Source of the DNA: G965220305 sp965220305
GTDB taxonomy: Bacteria > Chloroflexota > Dehalococcoidia > Lucifugimonadales > UBA3495
Length of the DNA stretch: 64,000 bases
Direction of reading: 5' to 3'
NCBI GenBank assembly: GCA_965220305.1
Contig: OZ244817.1
Coordinates: forward strand, 3,720,001 to 3,784,000
Under the pieces are notes generated by a model. The model searched no databases. It was not told the DNA's origin and saw only the letters and a program-made list of their open reading frames with translations. The translations under genes and the position numbers were made by a program. Shown in pieces: positions 53,321 to 61,070 of this stretch; positions within the stretch are counted from its first letter, which is position 1; each line of letters starts with the position of its first letter.

Positions 53321-54952
53321 TCAACACGAAGATTCTTTAGACGCAATTGCGACAGAATCGGTCTCAGGGGACTCGGGGGCACGGGAATCGGGTTCGGAGG
53401 AATCGTCGTCGATGGGAATAGCCAGCGTGATGTCCACGTTGTTGTCCCGGTCGATGACAACCTGTTCCACGACCATCTGGAGAATCTCCTTGCGCTGCTC
53501 GGGAGTCAACTCGTCCAGGCCCTGGCCGAGATCCCTCGCCCACGTGAGGACAGTCTCCATCAGCCGCCGTTTCTCGGCTCCGCCAGCCTCCCGCGCCCGG
53601 TAATCGTCGAGCTTCGCCCTGGCGCTCTCCAGCCGCTCGGTGATGAACCTGCGCTGGAGGTCGAGCTGGGCCTCGGTGATCTTCCCCGACACGAACAGCC
53701 TGATGGCCCGGTCCTCTTCCATCTGGATGCTCCGCAGGTCCCGCTCGGCCTGGGCGATCTCCTCCGCCAAGCCGCCACCCTCCTGGGCATTGAGGGTGTC
53801 GATACCGGCGACGATCAGGTCGGGGTTCTGGATCACCCGCTTCACCTCGCTCCAGATCGGCTCTTCCAACCGTTCGGCCCGGATGTGGGGACGCTCCCGG
53901 CAGCCCAGGCGCATGCTCTGCATCCCGTTGCACATGTAGTATCGGCGGGGGGTGGTCAGCTCGTATTGGTATTTCTTGCCGTTCCGGACGCTGGTGTTGG
54001 TCCAGGCGGCCCTGGCATGGAAGTTGTGGCCGCACTCGCCGCATTTCAGCAGGTGCTGCAACTGGTAGAGCACCTTCGTGTTCCTCTTGGCCTTCCGGCT
54101 CCGCTGCTTCTTCAGCGCCTGCGCCCGCTCCCAGGTCTCATCGTCGATGATTTGCGGAATCGGTATCTCAATCCAGGTGTCTTCCGGCTGGTCGTAGATT
54201 TTCATGCCGTCCTCGGTGGAGACGTGGCGGTACTTGCCGTAGAGCCAGGTGCCGGTGTAGGCGGCGTTCCCCAGAATGTGGTGCACGCGGGACTGGAGCC
54301 ACAGCATCTTGCCGGTCTGGGTGGGGATTCCTTCGTCGGTCAGCCGCACGGCAATGGAGTAGGACCCCATCCCCTCGTGGACGTACATGTGGAAGATGCG
54401 GCGGACGGCCTCCGCCTGCTCCTCGATCACCTCGGCCCGGCCGTCGTTCCCGATGCGGTATCCGTAGGGGAGGCCGCCGGTGGGCACCCGTCCCTGCTTG
54501 GCCGTCCCCCGCTTGCCCAGGGTGGACCGCTCCCGGAAGTTGTCCAGCTCAATCTTGCCGATGGCCGCCATCAGGCCGAAGGTCTTCATGTCGATGGCGT
54601 CCATGACGGCTTCCAGCCGGATCTGGTGGGCCTCGACGACCTCCATGAGGGCGGCGGCGGGATACATGCCCCGGCTGAGGCGGTCGGACTTCCAGCAGAC
54701 GATGACGTCGAAGCGTCCCTTCCTGGCGTCGGCCAGCATCCGCTGGAACTCGGGGCGTTTCTTGCTCCAGCCCGGGCCCACCTCCTGGTAGCGGGCGGTG
54801 ATGGTCAGGCCCTTGCCTTCGCAGTAGGCTTCCATCTCGCCGGTCTGCTCGGAGATGGAGGTCTTGTCCTCCCCGTCCTGGCTTTTGTCCGAGACGCGGG
54901 CGTAGATGGCCGCCCGGTTCGGCTCCGTCTTCCTGTAGTTGGTCTTGGCCAT
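53321..54952 (-). CDS. Large serine recombinase, intact (right-hand element)
   Basis: A 543-aa large serine recombinase. The catalytic domain (about 12-160) has the nucleophile S21 in IYARVSDKSQ, CWKSDRLSRGMYPAAALMEV and MAAIGKIELDNFRERS. The recombinase domain (170-285) has VRRIFHMYVHEGMGSYSIAV. A zinc ribbon follows (CGECGHNFHA, MCNGMQ), and a coiled coil with LAEEIAQAERDLRSIQMEED. The tail is acidic and ends ESSC. GGGGGAG precedes the ATG. The protein is closely related to the frameshifted copy at 5208. It should integrate and excise the element to which the genes at 55-64 kb belong. The attachment site is probably near one end of this gene but could not be identified. Confidence 0.95.
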   Translation of the reverse strand: MAKTNYRKTEPNRAAIYARVSDKSQDGEDKTSISEQTGEMEAYCEGKGLTITARYQEVGPGWSKKRPEFQRMLADARKGRFDVIVCWKSDRLSRGMYPAAALMEVVEAHQIRLEAVMDAIDMKTFGLMAAIGKIELDNFRERSTLGKRGTAKQGRVPTGGLPYGYRIGNDGRAEVIEEQAEAVRRIFHMYVHEGMGSYSIAVRLTDEGIPTQTGKMLWLQSRVHHILGNAAYTGTWLYGKYRHVSTEDGMKIYDQPEDTWIEIPIPQIIDDETWERAQALKKQRSRKAKRNTKVLYQLQHLLKCGECGHNFHARAAWTNTSVRNGKKYQYELTTPRRYYMCNGMQSMRLGCRERPHIRAERLEEPIWSEVKRVIQNPDLIVAGIDTLNAQEGGGLAEEIAQAERDLRSIQMEEDRAIRLFVSGKITEAQLDLQRRFITERLESARAKLDDYRAREAGGAEKRRLMETVLTWARDLGQGLDELTPEQRKEILQMVVEQVVIDRDNNVDITLAIPIDDDSSEPDSRAPESPETDSVAIASKESSC

Positions 54953-55020
54953 TGCTCCCCCTTACGTGATCCCGTTTCCCTTGTTGCCGGAGATGCCGGT
55001 TGAACAATCCCGTTCAGCGT

Positions 55021-55407
55021 TCAAGCGATCTCGATGTCGGTGAGTTCGAAGTCTCCACCCTTGAACAGAAGGGGTTCCCGGGTAGCTTCCGCAAGCGCAT
55101 AGGAGAAGCAGTCGCCGAAGTTCAGCCCCGCCGGATGGTTGCCCTTGCCGAATCGCCGCCAAGCCCGGCGTGCGGCCTGCGCCTGTTCAGTGGTGACCGG
55201 CTCCAACTCAATCCCCGCCTCTTGCAGGAAGGCGTCAAGCTCGTAACCGGCTGCGGCGCCACTGCGACTTTCAAGGACGATTGTCGTTTCCACCAGAGCG
55301 GCGACCGACATGCGGCGGGAAGATGCCGTGGCGATAGCCCTGGCAAAGCGCTCCGCGTCCGGCTCGTGGAACAGGACCGCCAGGACCGCCGACGTGTCAA
55401 CGATCAC
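55021..55407 (-). CDS. vapC: VapC-type PIN ribonuclease toxin
   Basis: A 128-aa PIN-domain toxin. The acidic residues of the Mg-dependent active site are in MIVDTSAVLAVLF (D4), ALVETTIVLESR (E near 41) and LNFGDCFSYALA (D near 100), with a final acidic GGDFELTDIEIA. It overlaps the antitoxin gene by 4 bp. VapC toxins cleave tRNA or rRNA when the labile VapB is lost. Placed between the small recombinase-linked gene and the recombinase, the pair would stabilise the element against loss. Confidence 0.93.
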   Translation of the reverse strand: MIVDTSAVLAVLFHEPDAERFARAIATASSRRMSVAALVETTIVLESRSGAAAGYELDAFLQEAGIELEPVTTEQAQAARRAWRRFGKGNHPAGLNFGDCFSYALAEATREPLLFKGGDFELTDIEIA

Positions 55408-55661
55408 TTTGGCAGCCCCCGCTCGTCGTACAGGAAGTCGCCGTGCTCGACGGCGGAGGGGCCGTCGCCCAACATGCCTGCGCAGCGTTTTCCGATGGCG
55501 AGAAGTCGCTGAACGCGGGCTTCGGCGCTGCGTTCGCTCTTCTCGCGCTCCAAGCGCTCCTTGAGGGCCACCGTAATCGCGCCGGTCATGGTCTCCCCGG
55601 TAAGCTGCGCCAACTCACTGGCGAGCTGACACGTCTCCTCGTTCTTGATGTTGATGCTCAC
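55404..55661 (-). CDS. vapB: VapB-type antitoxin
   Basis: An 85-aa antitoxin of the VapB/Rv0623 type, starting at GTG with AGGAGG six bases upstream. The N-terminus MSINIKNEETCQLASELAQL, then TGETMTGAITVALKERLERE, is the ribbon-helix-helix DNA-binding part. The C-terminus, with DFLYDERGLPK, would wrap the toxin active site, as in the family. It is the first gene of the vapBC operon and overlaps vapC by 4 bp. A palindromic operator lies 14 bases upstream. Confidence 0.92.
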   Translation of the reverse strand: MSINIKNEETCQLASELAQLTGETMTGAITVALKERLEREKSERSAEARVQRLLAIGKRCAGMLGDGPSAVEHGDFLYDERGLPK

Positions 55662-55674
55662 TGCAACCTCCTAG

Positions 55675-55693
55675 TACGGGTAGACGTCCCGTA
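55675..55693. promoter_or_regulatory. vapBC operator
   Basis: TACGGG-TAGACGT-CCCGTA is a 6-bp-arm palindrome just upstream of the vapB ribosome binding site, overlapping an AT-rich TATATA/TTATAT stretch likely to be the -10 region. This is the usual site for VapBC autorepression. Confidence 0.6.
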
Positions 55694-55780
55694 TATAATT
55701 CTACCATACACCCTGTCGCCGCCTGGTGCAACCGCAGGCGGGACGTCGGGGCAAACCGCTCGGGGGATAGCCAGCCAGCA

Positions 55781-56041
55781 TCAGTGATCTGCTTCCGGGT
55801 TGCCCTGGGAGGACGAGTCCTTCTCCGGCGCAGTGGTCCCGCCCTTGCTCCGGTCGAAGTCAAGGTCGGAGTCTGTTTGGGCGGCGCCGTCCCTGGTGGC
55901 GTACCTGACCATCAGGGACAGGAGGCGGCGCAGCCGGTCCTCGGCGTCGGGTCCGGGGTTGGAGAAGACCCGGACCACGCCGATCTCCGGGGCGTCCCCG
56001 GCGGGCCTCCGTTTTTTGTTCTGTCCTTTCTTATCTCTCAT
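55781..56041 (-). CDS. Small recombinase-linked protein (PDAEDRLRRL family), right-hand element
   Basis: An 86-aa protein, MRDKKGQNKKRR at the basic N-terminus, then VRVFSNPGPDAEDRLRRLLS, LMVRYATRDGA and an acidic, Gln/Ser-rich tail. The core matches the product of 4802-5023. Both lie between small HTH genes and a large serine recombinase, here with vapBC inserted in between. No known domain is recognised. It is the only cassette component without any assigned fold, which makes it the best candidate for an element-specific function such as control of recombination direction. Confidence 0.65.
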   Translation of the reverse strand: MRDKKGQNKKRRPAGDAPEIGVVRVFSNPGPDAEDRLRRLLSLMVRYATRDGAAQTDSDLDFDRSKGGTTAPEKDSSSQGNPEADH

Positions 56042-56166
56042 TTCACGTGGCTGCGGCGGCCTTTTCCCGGTCCGCCGTCCTCTCGTTGGTCGTTCGTGAT
56101 GGGGCCGCCGGCGCGGGCGGACGGGACGGGCGCCGGCGGCCTATGGGTTGCGCTATGGGTCAGGGT

Positions 56167-56532
56167 CTAGCCTTCGTCCTCTTCCCCGTCCCCGTCCTCT
56201 TCAGGGACGGGTTCAGGGTCGGGCGCCGGAACGTCTTCGCCCGTGAGGATGTCCGGGCCGCCGGGCATCCGGCTGGCGAAGCGGAGCAGGGCCAGCATGG
56301 GTCCCCCGGAGGGCTCGACGCCCTCATTGCGCCAGCGGCGCAGCTGCTTGCCGTCCACGCCGATGGCCTGGGCGAAGCCGGTCCAGGTGAGCCCGCTGGC
56401 CTCCTTCAACCTGGTCAGGCGCTCGGGGAAGTCCTCGGGCATCACGCCGGTCTCCAGGGGCAGCAGGCGGCCGCCGATGGAGATCCGGTCCGGCCGCCCG
56501 TCGAAACAGGGTTCAGGGTTGTGGTTCGTCAT
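56167..56532 (-). CDS. Small HTH protein 2, right-hand element
   Basis: A 121-aa protein with GGAGGTAATCG before its ATG. The XRE-like core is VMPEDFPERLTRLKEASGLT, then WTGFAQAIGVDGKQLRRWRN, GGPMLALLRFASRMPGG, and it ends in an acidic tail (EEDGDGEEDEG). It is the orthologue-like partner of 3929-4279 in module A. It overlaps the end of HTH protein 1 by 20 bp, so both are co-translated. The acidic tail is absent from the module A copy. Confidence 0.77.
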   Translation of the reverse strand: MTNHNPEPCFDGRPDRISIGGRLLPLETGVMPEDFPERLTRLKEASGLTWTGFAQAIGVDGKQLRRWRNEGVEPSGGPMLALLRFASRMPGGPDILTGEDVPAPDPEPVPEEDGDGEEDEG

Positions 56533-56800
56533 CGATTACCTCCAATCTGAAAAGCTGGTGAAAGTCGTCCACACCGAGGGCCTTGAGCATCCGCCTGCGG
56601 ATGCGTCCCGAGGGCGCGCGCCCTTCGTTGACCAGCATGGAGACGTAGCCGGGGCTGACCCCGATCTCCCGGGCGAGCCAGTTCTGGGAACGGTTGAGCA
56701 AAGCCAGCCGCTCCCAGAGGGCCGCCGCGTTAAGCCGGACGACGCTCCGTCCCCGACGCCCCAGGGGGCCTCTCGTGCAGTTGGTATTTTGTGAACACAT
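56513..56800 (-). CDS. Small HTH protein 1, right-hand element
   Basis: A 95-aa protein starting at ATG 56800 with GGAGG eight bases upstream. The XRE-type HTH reads LWERLALLNRSQNWLAREIG, VSPGYVSMLVNEGRAPSGRI, RRRMLKALGVDDFHQLF. Its module A counterpart is 3724-3969. It heads the cassette and follows the replication-relaxation gene by 66 bases on the same strand. I infer that it represses the cassette, as small XRE proteins of integrative elements often do. Confidence 0.8.
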   Translation of the reverse strand: MCSQNTNCTRGPLGRRGRSVVRLNAAALWERLALLNRSQNWLAREIGVSPGYVSMLVNEGRAPSGRIRRRMLKALGVDDFHQLFRLEVIDDEPQP

Positions 56801-56866
56801 GGTTTGCCACCTCCTGTTGGAATGGGAACGAAATCCGGTGAAATGCTCCCCTCCCTGGGCCGTCGT

Positions 56867-58501
56867 TCATCCGTTCAGGGGCAGATGGGCGGGTTCCCAA
56901 TCGCCGGGGGTGAGCCAGGCCCGGCCCAGCGGCCCCAGGGCCTCGATGATCTTCCGGTTCGACACCCACAGGGGCACGGCCACCCGCAACCGCTCCATCT
57001 CCCTTGCCGCCAGGGTCAGAAAGTGGGTGGCGGCGATGTCGCCGTCGAAGACGACCAGGACGGCGGGCCTGGCGCCGTGGTCGTCGGTGGGCCGGTGGGA
57101 GGAGTAGTAGCGCAGGTAGGGGGCCAGGCGCTGGTACATGGTTGCGGGCCGCACGGCGCGGCGCTCCCACTCCAGGAAAAAGGGCCAGGCCGCCGGGCCC
57201 CGGCGGAGGATGCCGAAGGCGTCGGGGTTGACCGAGCGCAGGGCGCCTTGGTGACGGAAGTACCTGGAGGCCCGGTGGGGCGGGTCGAGTTGGGCGGTCT
57301 CCCAGCCCAGGGCGCGGGCCTGCACGGCCAGGGCCGCCATGAAGCGGTGGACGGCGGCGGTGTGAGCCAGGTTGCGGAGCAACTGGCGGCTCCGGCTGCC
57401 GGAGACGTTGCGCCACCCGGCGGGGCCTTCGGGGTCGATGGGACTGACGCTCCAGCGCTTGCGGGCCACGCCCACCGAGGCGCGGTCCCTTCGGGCCAGG
57501 AAGGCCAGCCCCCGGCCGGTGAGGGCCAGGCGGCCTCCGGCGGCGGGAGAGCGGGTCGCCAGGCCCAACCCTGCCAGGGGGTTCATCAGCCGGGAGACCC
57601 GGGTCTCCGAGACTCCCAGCAGGCCCGCCAGGTCCTTCTGCAACAGCCAGGGCCAATCGGCCAGCCGGTCCAGGGCGCGCTTCTCCGCCGGTTTGAGCAG
57701 GGCGGCCAGAGCGGGGCGGGCGTCGGCGGCGATGTCGCCGGGAAGGAACGCCTGCGACGGCGGTTCCTCTTCGGGAAGCTCGCCGCCGGGCCGCAACCGC
57801 TCCAGCACGTAGCCCAGGTCCAGCCTCGCGCCGCCCGAGGGCGGACGCCAGACGGGGGCGTCGAGCCCGGCCAGAACGGCGTCGCGCTCCAGGGCCAGCA
57901 GCGCGTTGACCGGAGTGCGGGCCAGCAGCCGGCGGGCGTGCCTGAGCCGCACCGCGTCCGACGTGAGAATCAGGACGGCCCCGGGCAGCGGTCCCTGGCC
58001 CAGCCGCCACAGGCGCTTGGCGAAGGCCGTGCGGTCGGCGGCGGCTCCCTGCCGGACCACGCCGACGGTCTTCCCGCCGGGCAGCAGCAGGCCGGCGTCC
58101 AGGGGCGCGGCCCGGTACAGCCGCAGGCAAATGGGGCGGGTGGCGCCAGCGATGGTGGACGCCAGCCGGTAGACGGAGGCGACGGCGTCCAGGCGCTCCA
58201 GAAGGATGCGCCGCCACTGCTGGGATACGGGGCGGCTGCGCAGCAGGCCGTCAAGGGTGGTGTTCTCGTCCTCGGCCAGCCAACGCACGCCGGCGGCGGT
58301 GAGACAGTAGCGGCGGGCCGGGGGCGTGAGGTCCGCCGCGTGGGGGATCGAATCCACCAACCCGCCCCGCTCCAGCCGCCGGACGGCCTCGTAGACCGCG
58401 CCCCTGGACCGGCCGGAGACGCACACCATCTCCGGCCGGTCCAGGAAGGGAGTCCAGGCCAGCATCCGCAGCAATTCCGCTTCACATCCGGCGGTACTCA
58501 T
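56867..58501 (-). CDS. Replication-relaxation family protein, right-hand element
   Basis: A 544-aa protein; its ATG overlaps the stop of the TraG-like gene (ATGA). Winged helices occur near residues 10-55 (ELLRMLAWTPFLDRPEMVCV, GAVYEAVRRLERGGLV) and again near 290-335 (EKRALDRLADWPWLLQKDLA, GVSETRVSRLMNPLAGLGL). The C-terminal domain has HRFMAALAVQARALGWE, FFLEWERRAVRPATMYQRLA, PYLRYYSSHRP and PAVLVVFDGDIA. It is paralogous to the gene at 8653-10674 and the pseudogene at 43844. Its place directly after the coupling-type ATPase supports a role in conjugal DNA processing. Confidence 0.78.
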   Translation of the reverse strand: MSTAGCEAELLRMLAWTPFLDRPEMVCVSGRSRGAVYEAVRRLERGGLVDSIPHAADLTPPARRYCLTAAGVRWLAEDENTTLDGLLRSRPVSQQWRRILLERLDAVASVYRLASTIAGATRPICLRLYRAAPLDAGLLLPGGKTVGVVRQGAAADRTAFAKRLWRLGQGPLPGAVLILTSDAVRLRHARRLLARTPVNALLALERDAVLAGLDAPVWRPPSGGARLDLGYVLERLRPGGELPEEEPPSQAFLPGDIAADARPALAALLKPAEKRALDRLADWPWLLQKDLAGLLGVSETRVSRLMNPLAGLGLATRSPAAGGRLALTGRGLAFLARRDRASVGVARKRWSVSPIDPEGPAGWRNVSGSRSRQLLRNLAHTAAVHRFMAALAVQARALGWETAQLDPPHRASRYFRHQGALRSVNPDAFGILRRGPAAWPFFLEWERRAVRPATMYQRLAPYLRYYSSHRPTDDHGARPAVLVVFDGDIAATHFLTLAAREMERLRVAVPLWVSNRKIIEALGPLGRAWLTPGDWEPAHLPLNG

Positions 58502-61002
58502 CACCGGCCCTCCCCGCGCGGCTCCGCGCCGTTGTGCCTTTCGGCCAGCAACCGCCGGTACTCGCTTACCTTCTTTTCGCCCTCGGCTTCCGCCGCACTG
58601 ATGCCGGACACCTCGCGGGCCGGCCGGGTGTAGGCGGTTGCGGCGGCGCGGATGCGGGCGGCGACGGCGGGGTCGCCATCTTCGGGCTTGCGCACCATCA
58701 TGGAGAAGGCGGGCAGCCGCTCGGTGCCCACGGTGGCGCGGACGTAGCAGTGGTGCACGTCCAGGGACACGATGTCGTCCTCGGATACCCGGTCCTTGCC
58801 CAGCTCCCACACCAGTTGACGGGCGTCGTTTCCGGCCACCTGGAACACGGCCAGGCAGCCCACGTTGGCCAGCAGCGTGTCGCGCATGGTGGGGGAGAGG
58901 TCCTCCAGCTTGGCCAAACTCTGGGTGGCCAGGATGAAGCTGGCCCCGAACTTGCCCAGCTCCGACAACATGCTTTCGTAATCCACGCCGGGCATGGACT
59001 GCATCTCGTCCACCACCAGCGCGCCGCGGCGCTGGGAAAAGGGCAGGCTCCCCTGCTCCCTGATCACCGAGTCCACCAGGTTGAGCAGCGACGCTCCCAC
59101 CAGGGCGGCCACGTCCCGGCCCACGGTGCCCTGGGAGGTGGAGACCAGCAGTACCCCGCCCTCCAGAATGGTCTCCCGCAGGTCGATGGTGGAGCGGGAC
59201 TGGCCCAGGATGGCCCGCGCCCTTTTGGACGATGCGTAGTAGGAGAGCCGGGTCTGCACCGGCGCCAGGGCCTTGGCCCGGTACTGGCGGTGCCAGCCGC
59301 CGAAGTCCCGGGCCCACCACTCCAACAGGTAGGGGTCCGAGACCCTGGCCAGCACCGAGTTGCGGAAGGGGTCGTTGGACAGGAGCCTCAGCCCGTCCAG
59401 GATGGTGTGCTGCTCGTCGTCGGCGGTGTCCGGGTGCTCGTTGGCCTCGTGGAGGGTCTTGACCGTCTGCTCCAGGATGGACTGCATCCGGGGTCCCCAC
59501 TGCTCCCACAGGCCACGGGCTACCCGCACCACGGAATCGGCGGTGCGGTCCCTATCGGAGAAGACGCGGGTGTCCAGCAGGTTGATGCCGGGAGAGCGGG
59601 TCTCGTCGGCCAGGTCGATGAGCCGCACCTTGTCGATCAGGGACTCGGGGACGTGCTCCAGGATTCCGGCCACCAGGTCGGCGTGGGGATCGACGACGAC
59701 GATGGCGTCTTCGTCCCGGCCCGCCGCCTTCTCCCGGAGCTTGTGGGCGACGATGTGGTGCATCAGGGTGGACTTGCCCATGCGGGTGCGGGCCACGTAG
59801 AGGTGGTGGCGGCGCAGCAGGTCCTCGGGAAACCGGATGGGCTGGCCGGTCCCGGTGGTGGTGTCGCCCACCAGGGCGCCGCCGCTGACGCTGCGGGCCG
59901 AGGGCAGCAGCGCCCGGGAGCCGGAGCGTTCCACCAGGGGCGTCTCGTCCCGCTCGCCGGGCGGGTGCCACAGGGCCGCCACCTCGCGCACGCCCAGGAT
60001 GCTGCGCTTGCCGAAGAGACCCGGACCGGCGGGGTGCAGGTTCATCAGGGGGACCAGGGGCTTCACGCCGGAGACCTTGAACCTGGCCCCGGCGGGGTGG
60101 TCGTAGTGGCGGTAGGCGGCGGCCACCGGCTCCAGGATTTCCCTGGCCCGCTGCTCCCCGGCGCTGTCGGGCAGCACGGCGGTGACCTGGAGCTCGGCGT
60201 CGAAGGCGACGCGGCCCACCTTCTCCTTGATCAGCAGAGGATCGTAGACCCGGCTGCGGGCCTGCTTCCAGCGCCACCAGGCCCAGCCGCCCACTACCAG
60301 CCCTAGGGCCGTGCCAGTTCCCAACAGGGTGGCCTTCCATATCTCCCCGTCCTGCACCCACAGGTAGCCCTTGAGGACGGCCAGCGCCCCGGCCCCCAGG
60401 ACGGCCATGGTGACCCCGTCCAGTTGCAGGGGCTTGGTCTGGTAGGTGTAGGAGGGCTCGGGCCGCTGCTGGCCGGGGTTCTTGAAGGCCCGCTGCTGGT
60501 GGGCCTGGGACCAGTCGGGGCCCAGGGAGCGCAGCAGCAGCCGGGCCAGGACCCGCTCGCCGGGGCGCAGGGCGGACAGGGAGCCGATGACGGCCAGCAG
60601 GGGGTCGGAGCCGGGGTCCAGCAGGTCGTCGTCGCGGAAGGTGCGCAGGGGAACGTACTCCGGTCCGTCAACCCGCAGGGTCAGGCCCCAGGCCTGCTCC
60701 CCGGCGTGGACGAAGATGGGGTCGTCGTCCACGTCCACCTGCCGGATGCGGGCCTGGGGGTAGTGGGCGGAGAGCTGGCTCCGCACCACCCGGTCGTCCT
60801 GGCAACGGGCCAGGAGGGTCACGCCGCCAGCGTTGCCGGCCAGTTCCAGGGAGAAGGGTTCGGGGACGGCGATTGACTGGAGCAGGTTCTCCACGCCCAG
60901 CAGGATGCCCTCGCCGGTGCGCGGCGGCGTCACCGAGAGCAGGACCGGAGGGCGCTTGTTGCGGCCGTCGCCGAAGAGGAGCTTCTTCACGTTGATACTC
61001 AT
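58501..61002 (-). CDS. TraG/VirD4-like conjugation ATPase
   Basis: An 833-aa membrane ATPase from ATG 61002 (GGAGG eight bases upstream). Two membrane segments lie near residues 205-250 (GVTMAVLGAGALAVLKGYLW, LLGTGTALGLVVGGWAWW). Walker A is YVARTRMGKSTLMHHIVAHK, Walker B AIVVVDPHADLV, and a second acidic motif is RGALVVDEMQSMPGV, followed by FGASFILATQSLAKLEDLS. The pattern is that of type IV coupling or TraG-like proteins that deliver the relaxosome to the transfer channel. It is in one operon with the VirB4-like and replication-relaxation genes. Confidence 0.87.
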   Translation of the reverse strand: MSINVKKLLFGDGRNKRPPVLLSVTPPRTGEGILLGVENLLQSIAVPEPFSLELAGNAGGVTLLARCQDDRVVRSQLSAHYPQARIRQVDVDDDPIFVHAGEQAWGLTLRVDGPEYVPLRTFRDDDLLDPGSDPLLAVIGSLSALRPGERVLARLLLRSLGPDWSQAHQQRAFKNPGQQRPEPSYTYQTKPLQLDGVTMAVLGAGALAVLKGYLWVQDGEIWKATLLGTGTALGLVVGGWAWWRWKQARSRVYDPLLIKEKVGRVAFDAELQVTAVLPDSAGEQRAREILEPVAAAYRHYDHPAGARFKVSGVKPLVPLMNLHPAGPGLFGKRSILGVREVAALWHPPGERDETPLVERSGSRALLPSARSVSGGALVGDTTTGTGQPIRFPEDLLRRHHLYVARTRMGKSTLMHHIVAHKLREKAAGRDEDAIVVVDPHADLVAGILEHVPESLIDKVRLIDLADETRSPGINLLDTRVFSDRDRTADSVVRVARGLWEQWGPRMQSILEQTVKTLHEANEHPDTADDEQHTILDGLRLLSNDPFRNSVLARVSDPYLLEWWARDFGGWHRQYRAKALAPVQTRLSYYASSKRARAILGQSRSTIDLRETILEGGVLLVSTSQGTVGRDVAALVGASLLNLVDSVIREQGSLPFSQRRGALVVDEMQSMPGVDYESMLSELGKFGASFILATQSLAKLEDLSPTMRDTLLANVGCLAVFQVAGNDARQLVWELGKDRVSEDDIVSLDVHHCYVRATVGTERLPAFSMMVRKPEDGDPAVAARIRAAATAYTRPAREVSGISAAEAEGEKKVSEYRRLLAERHNGAEPRGEGR

Positions 61003-61070
61003 GGTGGTTGCCTCCATTTCTCTTTATCGGGTTGTCGTTCCGGTTGATTCAGGCGGTTCGCGGGTCCGGT

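Noticed and set aside
53174..55003. A 609-aa plus-strand frame opposite the intact recombinase
   Set aside because: The minus-strand frame encodes an obvious serine recombinase. The plus frame has no motif.
56804..60306. Two long plus-strand frames (609 and 590 aa) opposite the relaxation and TraG-like genes
   Set aside because: They are antisense artefacts of high-GC coding sequence. The minus-strand genes have Walker motifs, start signals and an ATGA overlap.
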